In this document: piece after piece, positions 8,133 through 15,819 of the stretch
Position numbering within the stretch: position 1 is the first letter of the stretch
Layout: each line of letters begins with the position of its first letter
Source: Pseudomonadota bacterium
GTDB lineage: Bacteria; Myxococcota_A; UBA796; SXON01
Length of the DNA: 64,000 nucleotides
Direction: 5' to 3'
NCBI GenBank assembly: GCA_030684355.1
Contig: JAUXTN010000224.1
Location: 1-64,000 of the forward strand
Notes under the pieces: generated by a model
What the model was told of the DNA's origin: nothing
The model's input: the letters and a program-made list of their open reading frames with translations, nothing else
Databases searched by the model: none
Position numbers and translations under genes: made by a program

Positions 8133-8561
8133 TCAGAAGAGCCCGCCGACGAGGTTCATCGTCAGACCCACGATCACCACGTTGAAGGCGAAGGCGATCA
8201 GGCTGTGCGCCGTGCCGATGTTGCGCAGCCGCTTCGAGGTGAAAGTGGTGTCGGCGGTCTGCGATGCCACTCCGACGATGACCGCGAAGTGGACGAAGCC
8301 CCAGAGGTCCGGCTCGCCCCCTCCGGCGAAGCCGAGGCCCCCGTGGTCCGTGCCCGACTCCGGGTCTTCGGCGTAGTAAGCGTGCGCGTAGTGCAGGGCG
8401 TATACGAACTGCACCAGGAACCAGGACGCGCCCACCGTCACGAACGCGGCGATGACGTGCAGTGCCTTCAGTTCATGGTGCGCGGACTTGGCGAAGTTGA
8501 GCTCGATCGCCGCACCGACCATGCTTGCCACACACGCGGCGAGGATGAGCAGCAGGATCAC
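8133..8561 (-). CDS. DUF1345-family membrane protein, probably N-terminally truncated
   Basis: The 142-aa product has a hydrophobic N-terminal segment, LKALHVIAAFVTVGASWFLV, a GEPDLWGFVHFAVIVGVASQTAD motif and C-terminal SLIAFAFNVVIVGLTMNL, all characteristic of DUF1345. Family members are usually 200 or more residues. Just upstream, the same frame continues as AEREDEGG without a start codon. Another frame at 8590-8640 reads LLVTALVECWAARE, so the 5' part may have been lost or frameshifted. Its function is unknown. It sits downstream of the sulfatase remnant on the same strand. Confidence 0.6.
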   Translation of the reverse strand: MILLLILAACVASMVGAAIELNFAKSAHHELKALHVIAAFVTVGASWFLVQFVYALHYAHAYYAEDPESGTDHGGLGFAGGGEPDLWGFVHFAVIVGVASQTADTTFTSKRLRNIGTAHSLIAFAFNVVIVGLTMNLVGGLF

Positions 8562-8687
8562 CGCCCCGCCTTCGTCTTCGCGCTCGGCGTTCGCGCGCAG
8601 CCCAGCACTCGACGAGCGCCGTGACGAGCAGGAACGGTGTGCGGGCTGCCACGCGTCGCGGACCTCATGTGAGCGTATTCATCGGGT

Positions 8688-8855
8688 TCAGTCAGGCGTC
8701 GCCCGCAGAGGCCCGAGCTTCACCGGCAGCGACCTGAACTCGCCGGCGACGCGGAACGGCACTCGGCAGTCCGCGTCCTCGCCGTTCACCCGTGCGCGGG
8801 TGTCGACGCCGACGTCGAAGGCCCCGTCGGCTGGAAGGAACAACGGTACTGTCTC
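8688..8855 (-). pseudogene. C-terminal fragment of a second arylsulfatase
   Basis: About 55 codons read ETVPLFLPADGAFDVG, VPFRVAGEFRSLPVKLGP and end RATPD(stop). This matches the C-terminal beta-strand module of arylsulfatases, in which an FDVGxD segment and a PFxFTGxxxxVxVxL segment close the protein; the same region is present in the gene at 5692-8046. Upstream sequence in this frame is not sulfatase-like, so only the tail survives. It is a remnant of a deleted gene at a block boundary just left of repeat copy D. Confidence 0.55.
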
Positions 8856-9130
8856 GGCACAGGACGCTCCCTGGCTAGCGGGCGTGTGGTGTCGCTCCTC
8901 GATCTTAGCCACGCCAACTTCCGGAACGACCGCCCGCACCACGTCGGCGTAGAGCAGTCGCAGGAGCGGGAGTTGTCCGCCGCCCGCGAGGTTGCCCCCA
9001 CCCGTCGCCTGACGCAACGAGGCGGCCATGCCCCTTGGATTCGAACCAGGGAAGCGAGCGTACAACGCCAGATTACGCCAGCCGGCGCCTCGCACTCCGT
9101 CGCGAACCGGGCGTTCATCGCCCAGAACGG

Positions 9131-9226
9131 CAGTGGTTGAGCATATTGGACAGTTATAGAACCTTTTGGATCGATCCGGATGAGCGTTCGGTGGCGAAGT
9201 TCGAGGAGTTGATGGCGGGGAAGTAG
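9131..9226 (+). repeat. Dispersed repeat, copy D
   Basis: From ATTGGACAG to AAGTA the 80 nt are identical to copy E at 10827-10906. The frame reads WLSILDSYRTFWIDP and ends LMAGK(TAG). The ATG of copy E is CAG here, so translation would need a TTG or an in-frame upstream ATG at 9035. Upstream, at 9034-9050, GGATTCGAACC with flanking half-complementary bases resembles a reversed tRNA T-arm. No other gene is seen between 8856 and 9310. Confidence 0.7.
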
Positions 9227-9310
9227 CCAGGGGTTCATGTTTCCCATCCGCTCCGCTCCGCGCGCTGGCTCTTGGAGCGCCCGCTTCCCTTCTCTCCCCG
9301 AGTTCTCCCA

Positions 9311-9580
9311 CTACCCCACTCCGCTTCCCACCGAGTCGTGGTCGTGCTCCTCCGCCTGAATCGCGTCGGGTCGCTCATCCGCGCCCGCCTTGTGCCAGCG
9401 CCGCAGCGTGACCGAAGCCCACACCCAAAAGGCAACCACCGCCAACAGAAACACGCCGAGGCCAAAGGGCCCGCCGATGAACAGCGCGACCGTCCCGTGA
9501 ATGGTCACGTTCAGCGCTAGCAACATGAACGCGACGATCTTGAACAGGGCTATCAACAGCGGGCCGGGTCGCGGATCCAT
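9311..9580 (-). CDS. Small membrane protein (89 aa), unknown function
   Basis: The product starts MDPRPGPLL and has two hydrophobic segments, LIALFKIVAFMLLALNV with the following VALFIG, and GVFLLAVVAFWVWASV. A polar C-terminal tail (ADERPDAIQAEEHDHD) follows. The ATG at 9580 was preferred to the longer frame because the extension is Arg-rich and unlike protein. It lies alone between repeat copy D and the second toxin-antitoxin module, on the opposite strand. The family is not recognised. Confidence 0.55.
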   Translation of the reverse strand: MDPRPGPLLIALFKIVAFMLLALNVTIHGTVALFIGGPFGLGVFLLAVVAFWVWASVTLRRWHKAGADERPDAIQAEEHDHDSVGSGVG

Positions 9581-9723
9581 CGTGGTCCACCAGCTAATAC
9601 CCTTTGCGCACGGGCGCCGCGCATCTTCGGCGGCGTCACGATGAACGAAGGAAGCTGGTCGTCGCCGGCAGCGACGCGCCACCGACGGCCCGGGCCGCGA
9701 GCCCACTCCTGCACTTTCACTTA

Positions 9724-9748
9724 TTGCACCTGCGGGCCGGGGTGGCTA
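9724..9748 (+). promoter_or_regulatory. GGCTA-type promoter of the second antitoxin gene
   Basis: TTGCAC (9724-9729) and TGGCTA (9743-9748) lie upstream, with exactly 10 nt between the final A and the ATG at 9759. No Shine-Dalgarno sequence is present in those 10 nt. The arrangement matches five other genes in the window (19081, 21476, 49094, 51340, 52343) and suggests a leaderless transcript. Confidence 0.5.
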
Positions 9749-9758
9749 TCCTTCTGTC

Positions 9759-10202
9759 ATGCCCGCTCACGCCATCCCCGACCGCGACACCGTGCGCAAG
9801 GCCCGCCAAGCTGGCGAGGCGCTGGCCGAGCTCGAGAACGCTACGCCGGGCATCCTCCGGCTTCGCGATCGCGCCGGCCGCATCGTCGAGATCAACGTTC
9901 CTGGCGCCGCGGTCGAAGCCCTCGGGGAAGTCCTGGAGACGATCGGGAAGGGACACGCCGTTCGCGTCCTCGCGGATGACGAGGAGCTGACAACCAACGA
10001 GGCCGCCGACCTCCTCCACGTCTCCCGGCCGCATCTCGTGACGATGCTGGAGCGAGGGGACCTGCCCTTCCGCCGCGTCGGAGCGCACCGGCGGATCCGG
10101 CTTGCCGACGTGCTTGCCTTCAAGCGCCGCGAGGACGACGCGCGGCGGGCCGCGCTTGACGAGCTGACCGGGCTGTCCGACGAGCTCGGCCTCTACGACT
10201 AA
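9759..10202 (+). CDS. HTH (excisionase-type) antitoxin, second PIN module
   Basis: This 147-aa paralogue of the 874-1320 product has the C-terminal helix-turn-helix at about residues 75-125 (TTNEAADLLHVSRPHLVTML, GAHRRIRLADVLAF). The N-terminal part (residues 1-70) differs substantially from the first module while the HTH is conserved, as expected if the N-terminal half is toxin-specific. The PIN gene starts 11 nt downstream. It is inferred to neutralise the PIN ribonuclease and repress the operon. It lies between two nearly identical repeat copies (D and E). Confidence 0.8.
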   Translation: MPAHAIPDRDTVRKARQAGEALAELENATPGILRLRDRAGRIVEINVPGAAVEALGEVLETIGKGHAVRVLADDEELTTNEAADLLHVSRPHLVTMLERGDLPFRRVGAHRRIRLADVLAFKRREDDARRAALDELTGLSDELGLYD

Positions 10203-10213
10203 GCGCCGTCATC

Positions 10214-10777
10214 ATGCCCGCCGTTCGCGTCGTCCTTGACGCCTGTGTGCTCTACGATGCTGCCGTTCAAGACCTTCTCCTGCGGCTTGGACTGGCCGGG
10301 CACATCGAGCCAATCTGGTCGACCCGTATTCTGGACGAGTGCTTCGTTGCGTTCGCCCGTACCCGAACGGACCTCACCGAGGACCAGTTGCAACGCCTGC
10401 GTGCGGCGATCTCGCGCGCATTTCCGCGGGCCGCGGTAGCAGCGGGACAGTCAGCCGTAGAGCTCCCTGACGCCGACGACGTCCACGTGGTGGGCACCGC
10501 GCTCGCGGCCCATGCCGAGGTCATCGTCACCTACAACATCACAGACTTTCCGGCTCACGCTCTCGAACCGCTCGGACTTCGCGCCGAGCACCCGGACGCG
10601 CTCACACACACGCTCCTCGAAGCTGACCCCGACGCTGTTCTCGGACTCCTCCGCGAACACGCCCGTGCACTTCGGAAACCGCCAACAACCGTCGAGCGCC
10701 TCCTCGCAACCCTTGAGGCGCGAGGGCTACGCCGCTTCGCTGCTGCTGCGCGTGTGGAATTGGCGCGGCGCGGTTGA
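10214..10777 (+). CDS. PIN-domain ribonuclease toxin (VapC-like), intact
   Basis: The 187-aa product carries the PIN active-site acids: Asp9 in RVVLDACVLYD, the acidic RILDECF segment near residue 42, and the DADDVHVV and TYNITDFP segments. The C-terminal region after residue 130 is a helical extension shared by all three copies in the window. It forms a bicistronic module with the HTH antitoxin 11 nt upstream. Families of this type (PIN_3-like) cleave RNA, often tRNA or mRNA, unless bound by the antitoxin. This is the only one of three PIN loci here that is complete. Repeat copy E starts 10 nt after its stop. Confidence 0.85.
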   Translation: MPAVRVVLDACVLYDAAVQDLLLRLGLAGHIEPIWSTRILDECFVAFARTRTDLTEDQLQRLRAAISRAFPRAAVAAGQSAVELPDADDVHVVGTALAAHAEVIVTYNITDFPAHALEPLGLRAEHPDALTHTLLEADPDAVLGLLREHARALRKPPTTVERLLATLEARGLRRFAAAARVELARRG

Positions 10778-10787
10778 TCCCAATAGT

Positions 10788-10906
10788 TTTAGCCAGTTCT
10801 ACGGCAGAGCATGTGGTTGAGCAAATTGGACAGTTATAGAACCTTTTGGATCGATCCGGATGAGCGTTCGGTGGCGAAGTTCGAGGAGTTGATGGCGGGG
10901 AAGTAA
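10788..10906 (+). repeat. Dispersed repeat, copy E (most complete)
   Basis: This is the reference copy. TTTAGCCAGTTCTACGGCAG leads into GAGCATGTGGTTGAGC and then the small reading frame to TAA at 10904-10906. Its last 80 nt are identical to copy D. Immediately to the right lies the truncated 3' end of an alpha/beta hydrolase pseudogene on the opposite strand, so the repeat end coincides with a gene breakpoint. Confidence 0.75.
10811..10906 (+). CDS. Putative 31-aa peptide encoded by the dispersed repeat (YRTFWIDP peptide)
   Basis: ATG at 10811 opens a 31-codon frame reading MWLSKLDSYRTFWIDP and ending EELMAGK(TAA). Copy F (16354-16464) encodes a 36-residue variant that keeps W-L, the Asp before YRTFWID and a helical, acidic C-terminal half while the DNA has diverged strongly. 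That pattern is what selection on protein sequence would leave. There is no clear SD. The peptide could instead be the retained 3' end of a longer ancestral gene. No known family is recognised. Confidence 0.4.
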   Translation: MWLSKLDSYRTFWIDPDERSVAKFEELMAGK

Positions 10907-10913
10907 TCGAATT

Positions 10914-11239
10914 CTTCGATCGGCGTGTCCAACACGTCCGCGTCGGGGTGGGCCTCGCCCCACGCGAGCGCGATCATGCCGCCGAGCGAGGGGGCGGACA
11001 GCCGCTACGGCCCGGTGTCCTCGGGGCCGCGGGCCGCGAGCCACCGTTCGCGAAGATCGGCGACGATGGACGCGATGGAGGTGGGCGACGGCCGGCCGCG
11101 CTCGGTGCCCACCCCGGTCGAGGGTGAGCACCTCGCCGCTGGCGCGCGCCGCGAGGTGCTCGGGAAAATCGCCCCAGTGGCGGCGTTCGCGGACGAGGAG
11201 CCAACGGGGCGCGCCGAGCTGGTGAACGGAGGTGGACAC
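10914..11239 (-). pseudogene. Alpha/beta-hydrolase fragment with frameshift and nonsense codon
   Basis: Read leftwards from a GTG at 11239, the sequence gives APRWLLVRERRHWGDFPEHLA, then a frameshift near 11110. The next segment is TERGRPSPTSIASIVADLRE and WLAARGPEDTGP, followed by a TAG. In a third segment the same fold continues as SAPSLGGMIALAWGEAHPD. SLGGM corresponds to the nucleophile elbow (GxSxGG) of hydrolases. The gene then stops being recognisable exactly where repeat copy E begins, so its C-terminal half has been lost. It is dead by at least three lesions. Confidence 0.6.
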
Positions 11240-11279
11240 GCGGCCCGGGCAGCGCGGCGCGCGCTTGCGCGCGTAGCTC

Positions 11280-12170
11280 CTACACGACCTCCAACGTGTC
11301 GGTGCTCCCCACGGCGAGGCTCACCTTGCCGTGCCCGTCGAGCCGGACGAGGTCGGCGCGGTATCCGAACTCTTCGAGCTTGCGTCGGAGGGTCTTGAGG
11401 TTGCGGTCCCACCGCGTGCGGAGGCCGACCTCGTCGTCGGGGCCGAGCACCGTGCGCGCCACGTCGGCCCACGGGACCGGCTCGTTGTAGTCGGCGAGCT
11501 CGCGGACGATCCGCGCCGGGAGCCCTCCGACGAGCAGCACCGGCCGGTTCTCCCCGCTCACCCGGAGCTCGTCGAGCGCGGTGCGGACGACGAGCGGCGC
11601 GTTGAGCCCGGCGCCCGACGTGACCTGGAAGGCCATCTCCGCGGCGCCCCTCGACCGGAACGAGACGGGCACGCCTCCGGCGACCATGGACAGCCCCGCC
11701 TTCACGTCGAACGGCCGGCCCTGCGCTTGTCCGCGCCACCCGATCCCGCTGGTCCAGAGCCGCAGGAGCGCGTCCTCGACGAACCGGGGCACGAGCATGG
11801 GCCGCGCGGCATCCACGAGCGAGAGGACCTCCCCGCGCAACGGCACCTGCTCCCCCGCGAAGTCGATGACCAGCACCTCCGAGGGCACCTCGAGGCTCTC
11901 GACGACGAGGACGACGCCCTCGGCGAGGCGCACCCGCGCGCCCGCGCGGAGCGGCGCCTGGTGCACGACCTTCCCGTCCACCTCGACGGGGCCGCGCAGC
12001 GCGAGCATCCAGATCCGTTCCCCGCGCAGGCTGACGAGGGCGTGGGCCTCCGACACGCGCGGGTCGTCGAAGCGCAAGGTGGCGGTGGCGAGGCGGCCCA
12101 GCAGCCCCCCCGCGGGTACCGCCGCCACTCGACCGTCGGGGAGCAGAAAGCGGACGAGCGCCGTAAACAT
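11280..12170 (-). CDS. FHA-domain protein (296 aa)
   Basis: The N-terminal 100 residues resemble a forkhead-associated fold: GGLLGRLATATLRFDDPRVSEAHALVSLRG contains the family's GR and S-x-x-H/A-A pattern, followed by VEVDGKVVHQAPLRAGARVRL. FHA domains bind phosphothreonine. The C-terminal part (about 200-290) has WDRNLKTLRRKLEEFGYRADLV, resembling a winged-helix/OmpR-like DNA-binding segment. It could therefore be a phospho-responsive regulator. The gene is divergent from the Ser/Thr kinase at 12228, with about 57 nt between starts, a common arrangement for a kinase and its FHA partner. ATG at 12170 is the first Met of the conserved part; the frame upstream is a shadow of the kinase. Confidence 0.7.
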   Translation of the reverse strand: MFTALVRFLLPDGRVAAVPAGGLLGRLATATLRFDDPRVSEAHALVSLRGERIWMLALRGPVEVDGKVVHQAPLRAGARVRLAEGVVLVVESLEVPSEVLVIDFAGEQVPLRGEVLSLVDAARPMLVPRFVEDALLRLWTSGIGWRGQAQGRPFDVKAGLSMVAGGVPVSFRSRGAAEMAFQVTSGAGLNAPLVVRTALDELRVSGENRPVLLVGGLPARIVRELADYNEPVPWADVARTVLGPDDEVGLRTRWDRNLKTLRRKLEEFGYRADLVRLDGHGKVSLAVGSTDTLEVV

Positions 12171-12227
12171 GTTCGACTCCAGCGCAGGCCCGGTCTGCAC
12201 GAGGATGCACCGCGCTGCTCTGCTACC

Positions 12228-14099
12228 ATGCCGCGGATGCTCCCGGGCACGTTCGCCACAGAAGACGGCCGCGTCGTCCGCCTCGTGGACGAGAAGACCC
12301 GCAAGGGGGGCCAGGCCGTGGTGTACCGGGCGCTCCTGGACGGGCGCGCCGTCGCGGTGAAGGTGTACCCGCGCGGAGTCGCCCGGGCCGGCACCGAGAG
12401 GCGTCTCCTCCAGGACATCGTCCGGGACGACCCCGCGGCCGCCGACTGGCTCGTGACCGCGCTCGGCGCGGGCACGGTCGAGGAGCGCGCGTTCGTCGTG
12501 CTCCCGTGGATGGACGCCACCCTCACCGAGTGGGTGCGCGGCCGTCCGCTCGAAGCGCGGGTCGCCGTCTTGATCGGCGCGGCCGAGGCGGTCGCCCGGC
12601 TCCACCGGAGCCGCCGGGACCTGACCGGCTACCGCGTGCATCGGGACATCAAGCCCGACAACATCCTCGTCAACTGGGAGGGCCGCTGGGTCGTCCGGCT
12701 CACGGACCTCGGCGCCGCCAAGGACGGCGACAGCGTCGCGCACACGATGAACACCGGCCTCCTCACCGAGAAGTTCGCGCCGCCGGAGCAGGCGCTCCCC
12801 GTGGACCAGACGCCGAGCGAGTCCTGGGACGTCCACGCGCTCGCGGTCACGATCTTCTGGGGGCTCACGGAGCGCATCCCGATCCCCGCGCTCGACGCCC
12901 CGAGCCTGCTCAACGCCGACGGCCGGCAGCTCGTGACGCTCGCGCGACGCGGCACCCACGGGACCATGAACGCGGAGGAGCGCGCCCGGTACGACGTCCT
13001 GCGGGCGCTGCGCGCGGAGGACCTCCTGGATCTCGGCCTCGCAGAAGGGTGGCGCGACGACGACACCGCCCACCTCCGCCGCCTGCTCGACGACGCCGAC
13101 GTGGCCGAAGACGTGCGCGAGCGCCTCGTCGCCACGCTCGTCCCCGCGTTGGCGGGCGCGCTCGAGGCGGACACCACGCGCCGGGACACCGACGTCCGCC
13201 GCCTCCTCGCCGCGCTCGGCGTGTGGTCGGACGCCCTCCCCCAGGCAACGGCCCCGCCAGCGCCCGAGCCGCCACCCCTCGACCCCGCGTCGGCCTGGAT
13301 CGCGTCGCAACCGGCGGGCACGCCGTCGAGCGACCGCCCGACGCGTCTCCGCCTCGGACTCGGGCTCGGCGCGGGCAGCGTCCTGGCGGCCGGGATCGGC
13401 CTCGTGGCGCTCGTGCCCTCCGGGGAGGTCGCCCCGATGCCCGACTCCTGCCTCGCGGCACTCGCTGCCGCGCCGGACACCCCGAGCGGGCCGCAGCAGA
13501 TCTCCCTCGGAGGAGTCGTCACGCAGGTGTATTGCGACATGACGACCGCCGGCGGCGGGTGGACGCGCGTGAGCCGGATCGCGCCCGACCGGCGCTGGAT
13601 CGAAGGAAACGCCCTCCTCTCCGGGACGGCACCACGGGGAGTCCCCGACGCCGACCCCCGTCCCGGCCCGTCGTTCGCCCTCGCGTTCCCATCCCTCGCC
13701 CGTGGCGACCTCCTCTTCTTGACCGGCAACGGCGCGGCGTGGGGCGTCGTGGGCGCCGACCAGGCCCTCGCGCCCAACTACGACCAGGCCCTGCGGAGCG
13801 TGCTGGTGAAGGCCTCGTCGGGCACCCCGCTCGTGGCCGGCGAGCGCACCAACGTGCTGGTCCGCGGCATCTACGTCGAGGACCCCTGGATCGGGTTCTC
13901 GGGCGACCACCACGCCAACACCGACCAGATGCTCTTCGGCGAGGGCGCCTCCGGGGTGCACGCGTCCTACAAGTCCGAGAACGGCGGCATCAACGTGTTC
14001 ATGCGCGCCTATTGCGCCGGACGCGGCACGCTCCTCCCCGACGGGACCTGCGATTGCGAAGCCGGGTTCACGGGGATCATGTGCGAGGCCGCCGGGTAG
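12228..14099 (+). CDS. Ser/Thr protein kinase with transmembrane segment and fibrinogen-like/EGF-like ectodomain
   Basis: The 623-aa product has an N-terminal kinase domain (about 10-290) with AVAVKVYPRG (catalytic Lys), HRDIKPDN at 138-145, DLG in place of DFG, and FAPPEQA. A Pro-rich linker (about 345-365) and a single TM helix near 375-395 (LGLGAGSVLAAGIGLVALV) follow. The extracytoplasmic part begins CLAALAAAPDTPSG and contains YCDMTTAGGGWTRV (about 435-448), the hallmark of fibrinogen C-terminal-type domains. It ends with a Cys-rich EGF-like tail, DGTCDCEAGFTGIMCE. Topology is kinase inside, ligand-binding module outside. An alternative start at ATG 12237 lies 11 nt after CTGCTA. The probable partner is the divergent FHA protein. 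Confidence 0.85.
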   Translation: MPRMLPGTFATEDGRVVRLVDEKTRKGGQAVVYRALLDGRAVAVKVYPRGVARAGTERRLLQDIVRDDPAAADWLVTALGAGTVEERAFVVLPWMDATLTEWVRGRPLEARVAVLIGAAEAVARLHRSRRDLTGYRVHRDIKPDNILVNWEGRWVVRLTDLGAAKDGDSVAHTMNTGLLTEKFAPPEQALPVDQTPSESWDVHALAVTIFWGLTERIPIPALDAPSLLNADGRQLVTLARRGTHGTMNAEERARYDVLRALRAEDLLDLGLAEGWRDDDTAHLRRLLDDADVAEDVRERLVATLVPALAGALEADTTRRDTDVRRLLAALGVWSDALPQATAPPAPEPPPLDPASAWIASQPAGTPSSDRPTRLRLGLGLGAGSVLAAGIGLVALVPSGEVAPMPDSCLAALAAAPDTPSGPQQISLGGVVTQVYCDMTTAGGGWTRVSRIAPDRRWIEGNALLSGTAPRGVPDADPRPGPSFALAFPSLARGDLLFLTGNGAAWGVVGADQALAPNYDQALRSVLVKASSGTPLVAGERTNVLVRGIYVEDPWIGFSGDHHANTDQMLFGEGASGVHASYKSENGGINVFMRAYCAGRGTLLPDGTCDCEAGFTGIMCEAAG

Positions 14100-14217
14100 G
14101 GGCGGACGACCGAGCTACCGACCGACCTCGGCGCCCGGAGGCGTCGATTGTCCGACGCCGGTCCGATCCCAGCGCGGGCTCCGCCGGGTAGTCCGTCGTT
14201 CCACCACGTGAGGCCCC

Positions 14218-15618
14218 ATGGCACCCGACCTCCGGGCCCCCCTGCTCCCGCTCCTCCTGCTCGCGGGCTGCACCCCGGAGCCCGCCGTCGAGATCGGCTG
14301 CCTCTACGAGTGTGTCCCCGAGCCCACGTTGCCCGCCGGGGACTCCACGGAGGGCCGTCGCGCGCTGCTGAACGAGGGGTACATCTCCTGCGGGTTCCCC
14401 GCGAAGGTGCTCGACACGTTTCCGGACATCTTTTCCGGCGAGCCGCTCCCCGAACGGGCGGCGCCGAACACGGACATCCCGTACTACCTGACGATCGCGC
14501 CGGCCCCGAGCGGCACGCCGATCGTCAACGCGAACTGCCTGACCTGCCACGCCGGGTACATCGACGGGGAGCTCGTCGTCGGCCTCGGGGATCACACGGG
14601 CGACGCGACGCGGACCAACATCGGCTACATCTCGGCCGCGCGGCTCGCCCTGGGGGACGACGCCGACCCCGCCGACCTCGCGGAGCTCGACCGCTTCGAG
14701 CCCGCCGTCCGGGCGATGGACGCCTACCTCACCGATACGGTCGGGATGAACCGAGGGGACGCCCTGATCGCCGTGTTCGCCGCGCACCGCGACCCCGCCA
14801 CCCTCGCGTGGGCCGATCCGCCGGTGATGCCGCTCCCGCCGGCGCCGCCCGTGCCCCACGACGTGCCGCCCTGGTGGGGCATGAAGAAGAAGAACGCGAT
14901 GTTCGCGAACACCGCCGTGCGCGGCGACTTCTCCAACTTCGTGCTGAACGAGGCGCTCATGTGCATGGAGAGCCCCGAGGAGGCCGAGGCGATGTTCGCC
15001 TACGCGGCCGACGTGCGCGCCTACATCGAGTCGATCGAGGCGCCGGAGTGGCCGGCGGCGATCGACGCGGACCTCGCCGCCGAAGGGGAGGACGTGTTCG
15101 TGTCGACGTGCGCCCAATGCCACGGCACCTACGGCGACGCGTGGGTGTACCCCAACGTCGTGGTGCCGATCGACGCGGTCGGCACCGACCCCGTGCTCGC
15201 GGACGAGGTGCACCTCTGGGAGGCGGCGTGGGACGGCGTGCTGGCCGACGGCGTGTTCGGGCCCGGCGTCGATTGGGGGCCGCAGGCCGGCTACATCGCG
15301 CCGCCGCTCGACGGCATCTGGGCGAGCGCGCCCTACTTCCACAACGGAGCGGTGCCGACGCTCGCCGCGGTCCTGGACTCGACCCTCCGCCCGGACATCT
15401 GGCGCCGCTCCAGCTACGACTCGACCGACTACGACTGGGTCGACGTGGGCTGGACGTACGAGGAGCTCTCCGTCTCCAAGGCGGACACCCCCGAGGCGGA
15501 GCGCAAGTACGTCTACGACACGTCCGGATGGGGATACCAGAACGGCGGCCACACGTTCGGAGACGCTTTGTCCGCCGAGAAGCGCACGGCACTCGTCGAG
15601 TACCTCAAGACGTTGTAG
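14218..15618 (+). CDS. Lipoprotein di-haem cytochrome c, RoxA-like
   Basis: The 466-aa product starts with a lipoprotein signal (LLPLLLLAGC, lipobox Cys18). It has two CxxCH haem-c motifs, CLTCH at 107-111 and CAQCH at 298-302. The C-terminal APYFHNGAVPTLAAVLD segment is typical of the RoxA/RoxB rubber-oxygenase-like and related di-haem cytochromes, close relatives of the MauG/CcpA group. It should be anchored in the periplasmic face of a membrane or exported. The substrate is unknown; rubber oxygenase activity should not be assumed. It starts 119 nt after the kinase, with SD GTGAGG before the ATG. Confidence 0.8.
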   Translation: MAPDLRAPLLPLLLLAGCTPEPAVEIGCLYECVPEPTLPAGDSTEGRRALLNEGYISCGFPAKVLDTFPDIFSGEPLPERAAPNTDIPYYLTIAPAPSGTPIVNANCLTCHAGYIDGELVVGLGDHTGDATRTNIGYISAARLALGDDADPADLAELDRFEPAVRAMDAYLTDTVGMNRGDALIAVFAAHRDPATLAWADPPVMPLPPAPPVPHDVPPWWGMKKKNAMFANTAVRGDFSNFVLNEALMCMESPEEAEAMFAYAADVRAYIESIEAPEWPAAIDADLAAEGEDVFVSTCAQCHGTYGDAWVYPNVVVPIDAVGTDPVLADEVHLWEAAWDGVLADGVFGPGVDWGPQAGYIAPPLDGIWASAPYFHNGAVPTLAAVLDSTLRPDIWRRSSYDSTDYDWVDVGWTYEELSVSKADTPEAERKYVYDTSGWGYQNGGHTFGDALSAEKRTALVEYLKTL

Positions 15619-15660
15619 CGGCGTCGCCGCCGGCCGCCCCCCCGTCGATGAGGCCGCGGC

Positions 15661-15795
15661 GATCAGTTTGGCCGCCCCGCGCCGTCGGGCCGAGCGCGCC
15701 GGATCACGCGGTCGCGATCGCTCGATCCGCTGCGCGGAGCGGCTCGACTCGTGTCATGCCTGCCGGCTCGATTGATGGATCAGTTTGGCCGCCCC
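15661..15795 (+). repeat. 18-bp direct repeat pair, possible IS terminal repeats
   Basis: GATCAGTTTGGCCGCCCC occurs at 15661-15678 and again at 15778-15795, 99 bp apart. Between them CCGCT-N6-AGCGG can form a hairpin. Closely spaced, repeated near-terminal motifs of this kind are a feature of IS21-family ends. No transposase gene is left here, so a solo end or internal deletion scar is possible. Confidence 0.45.
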
Positions 15796-15819
15796 ACAGC
15801 GGTCTGATGAGGTGGTCCT

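Noticed and set aside
11331-12227. Long upstream extension of the kinase frame.
   Set aside because: It is antisense to a well-coded FHA gene and has biased, low-complexity composition; the kinase fold begins after 12228.
12171-13961. Large minus-strand open frame across the kinase gene.
   Set aside because: High-GC shadow frame with Arg/Ala/Gly bias; only the part below 12170 (FHA protein) is real.
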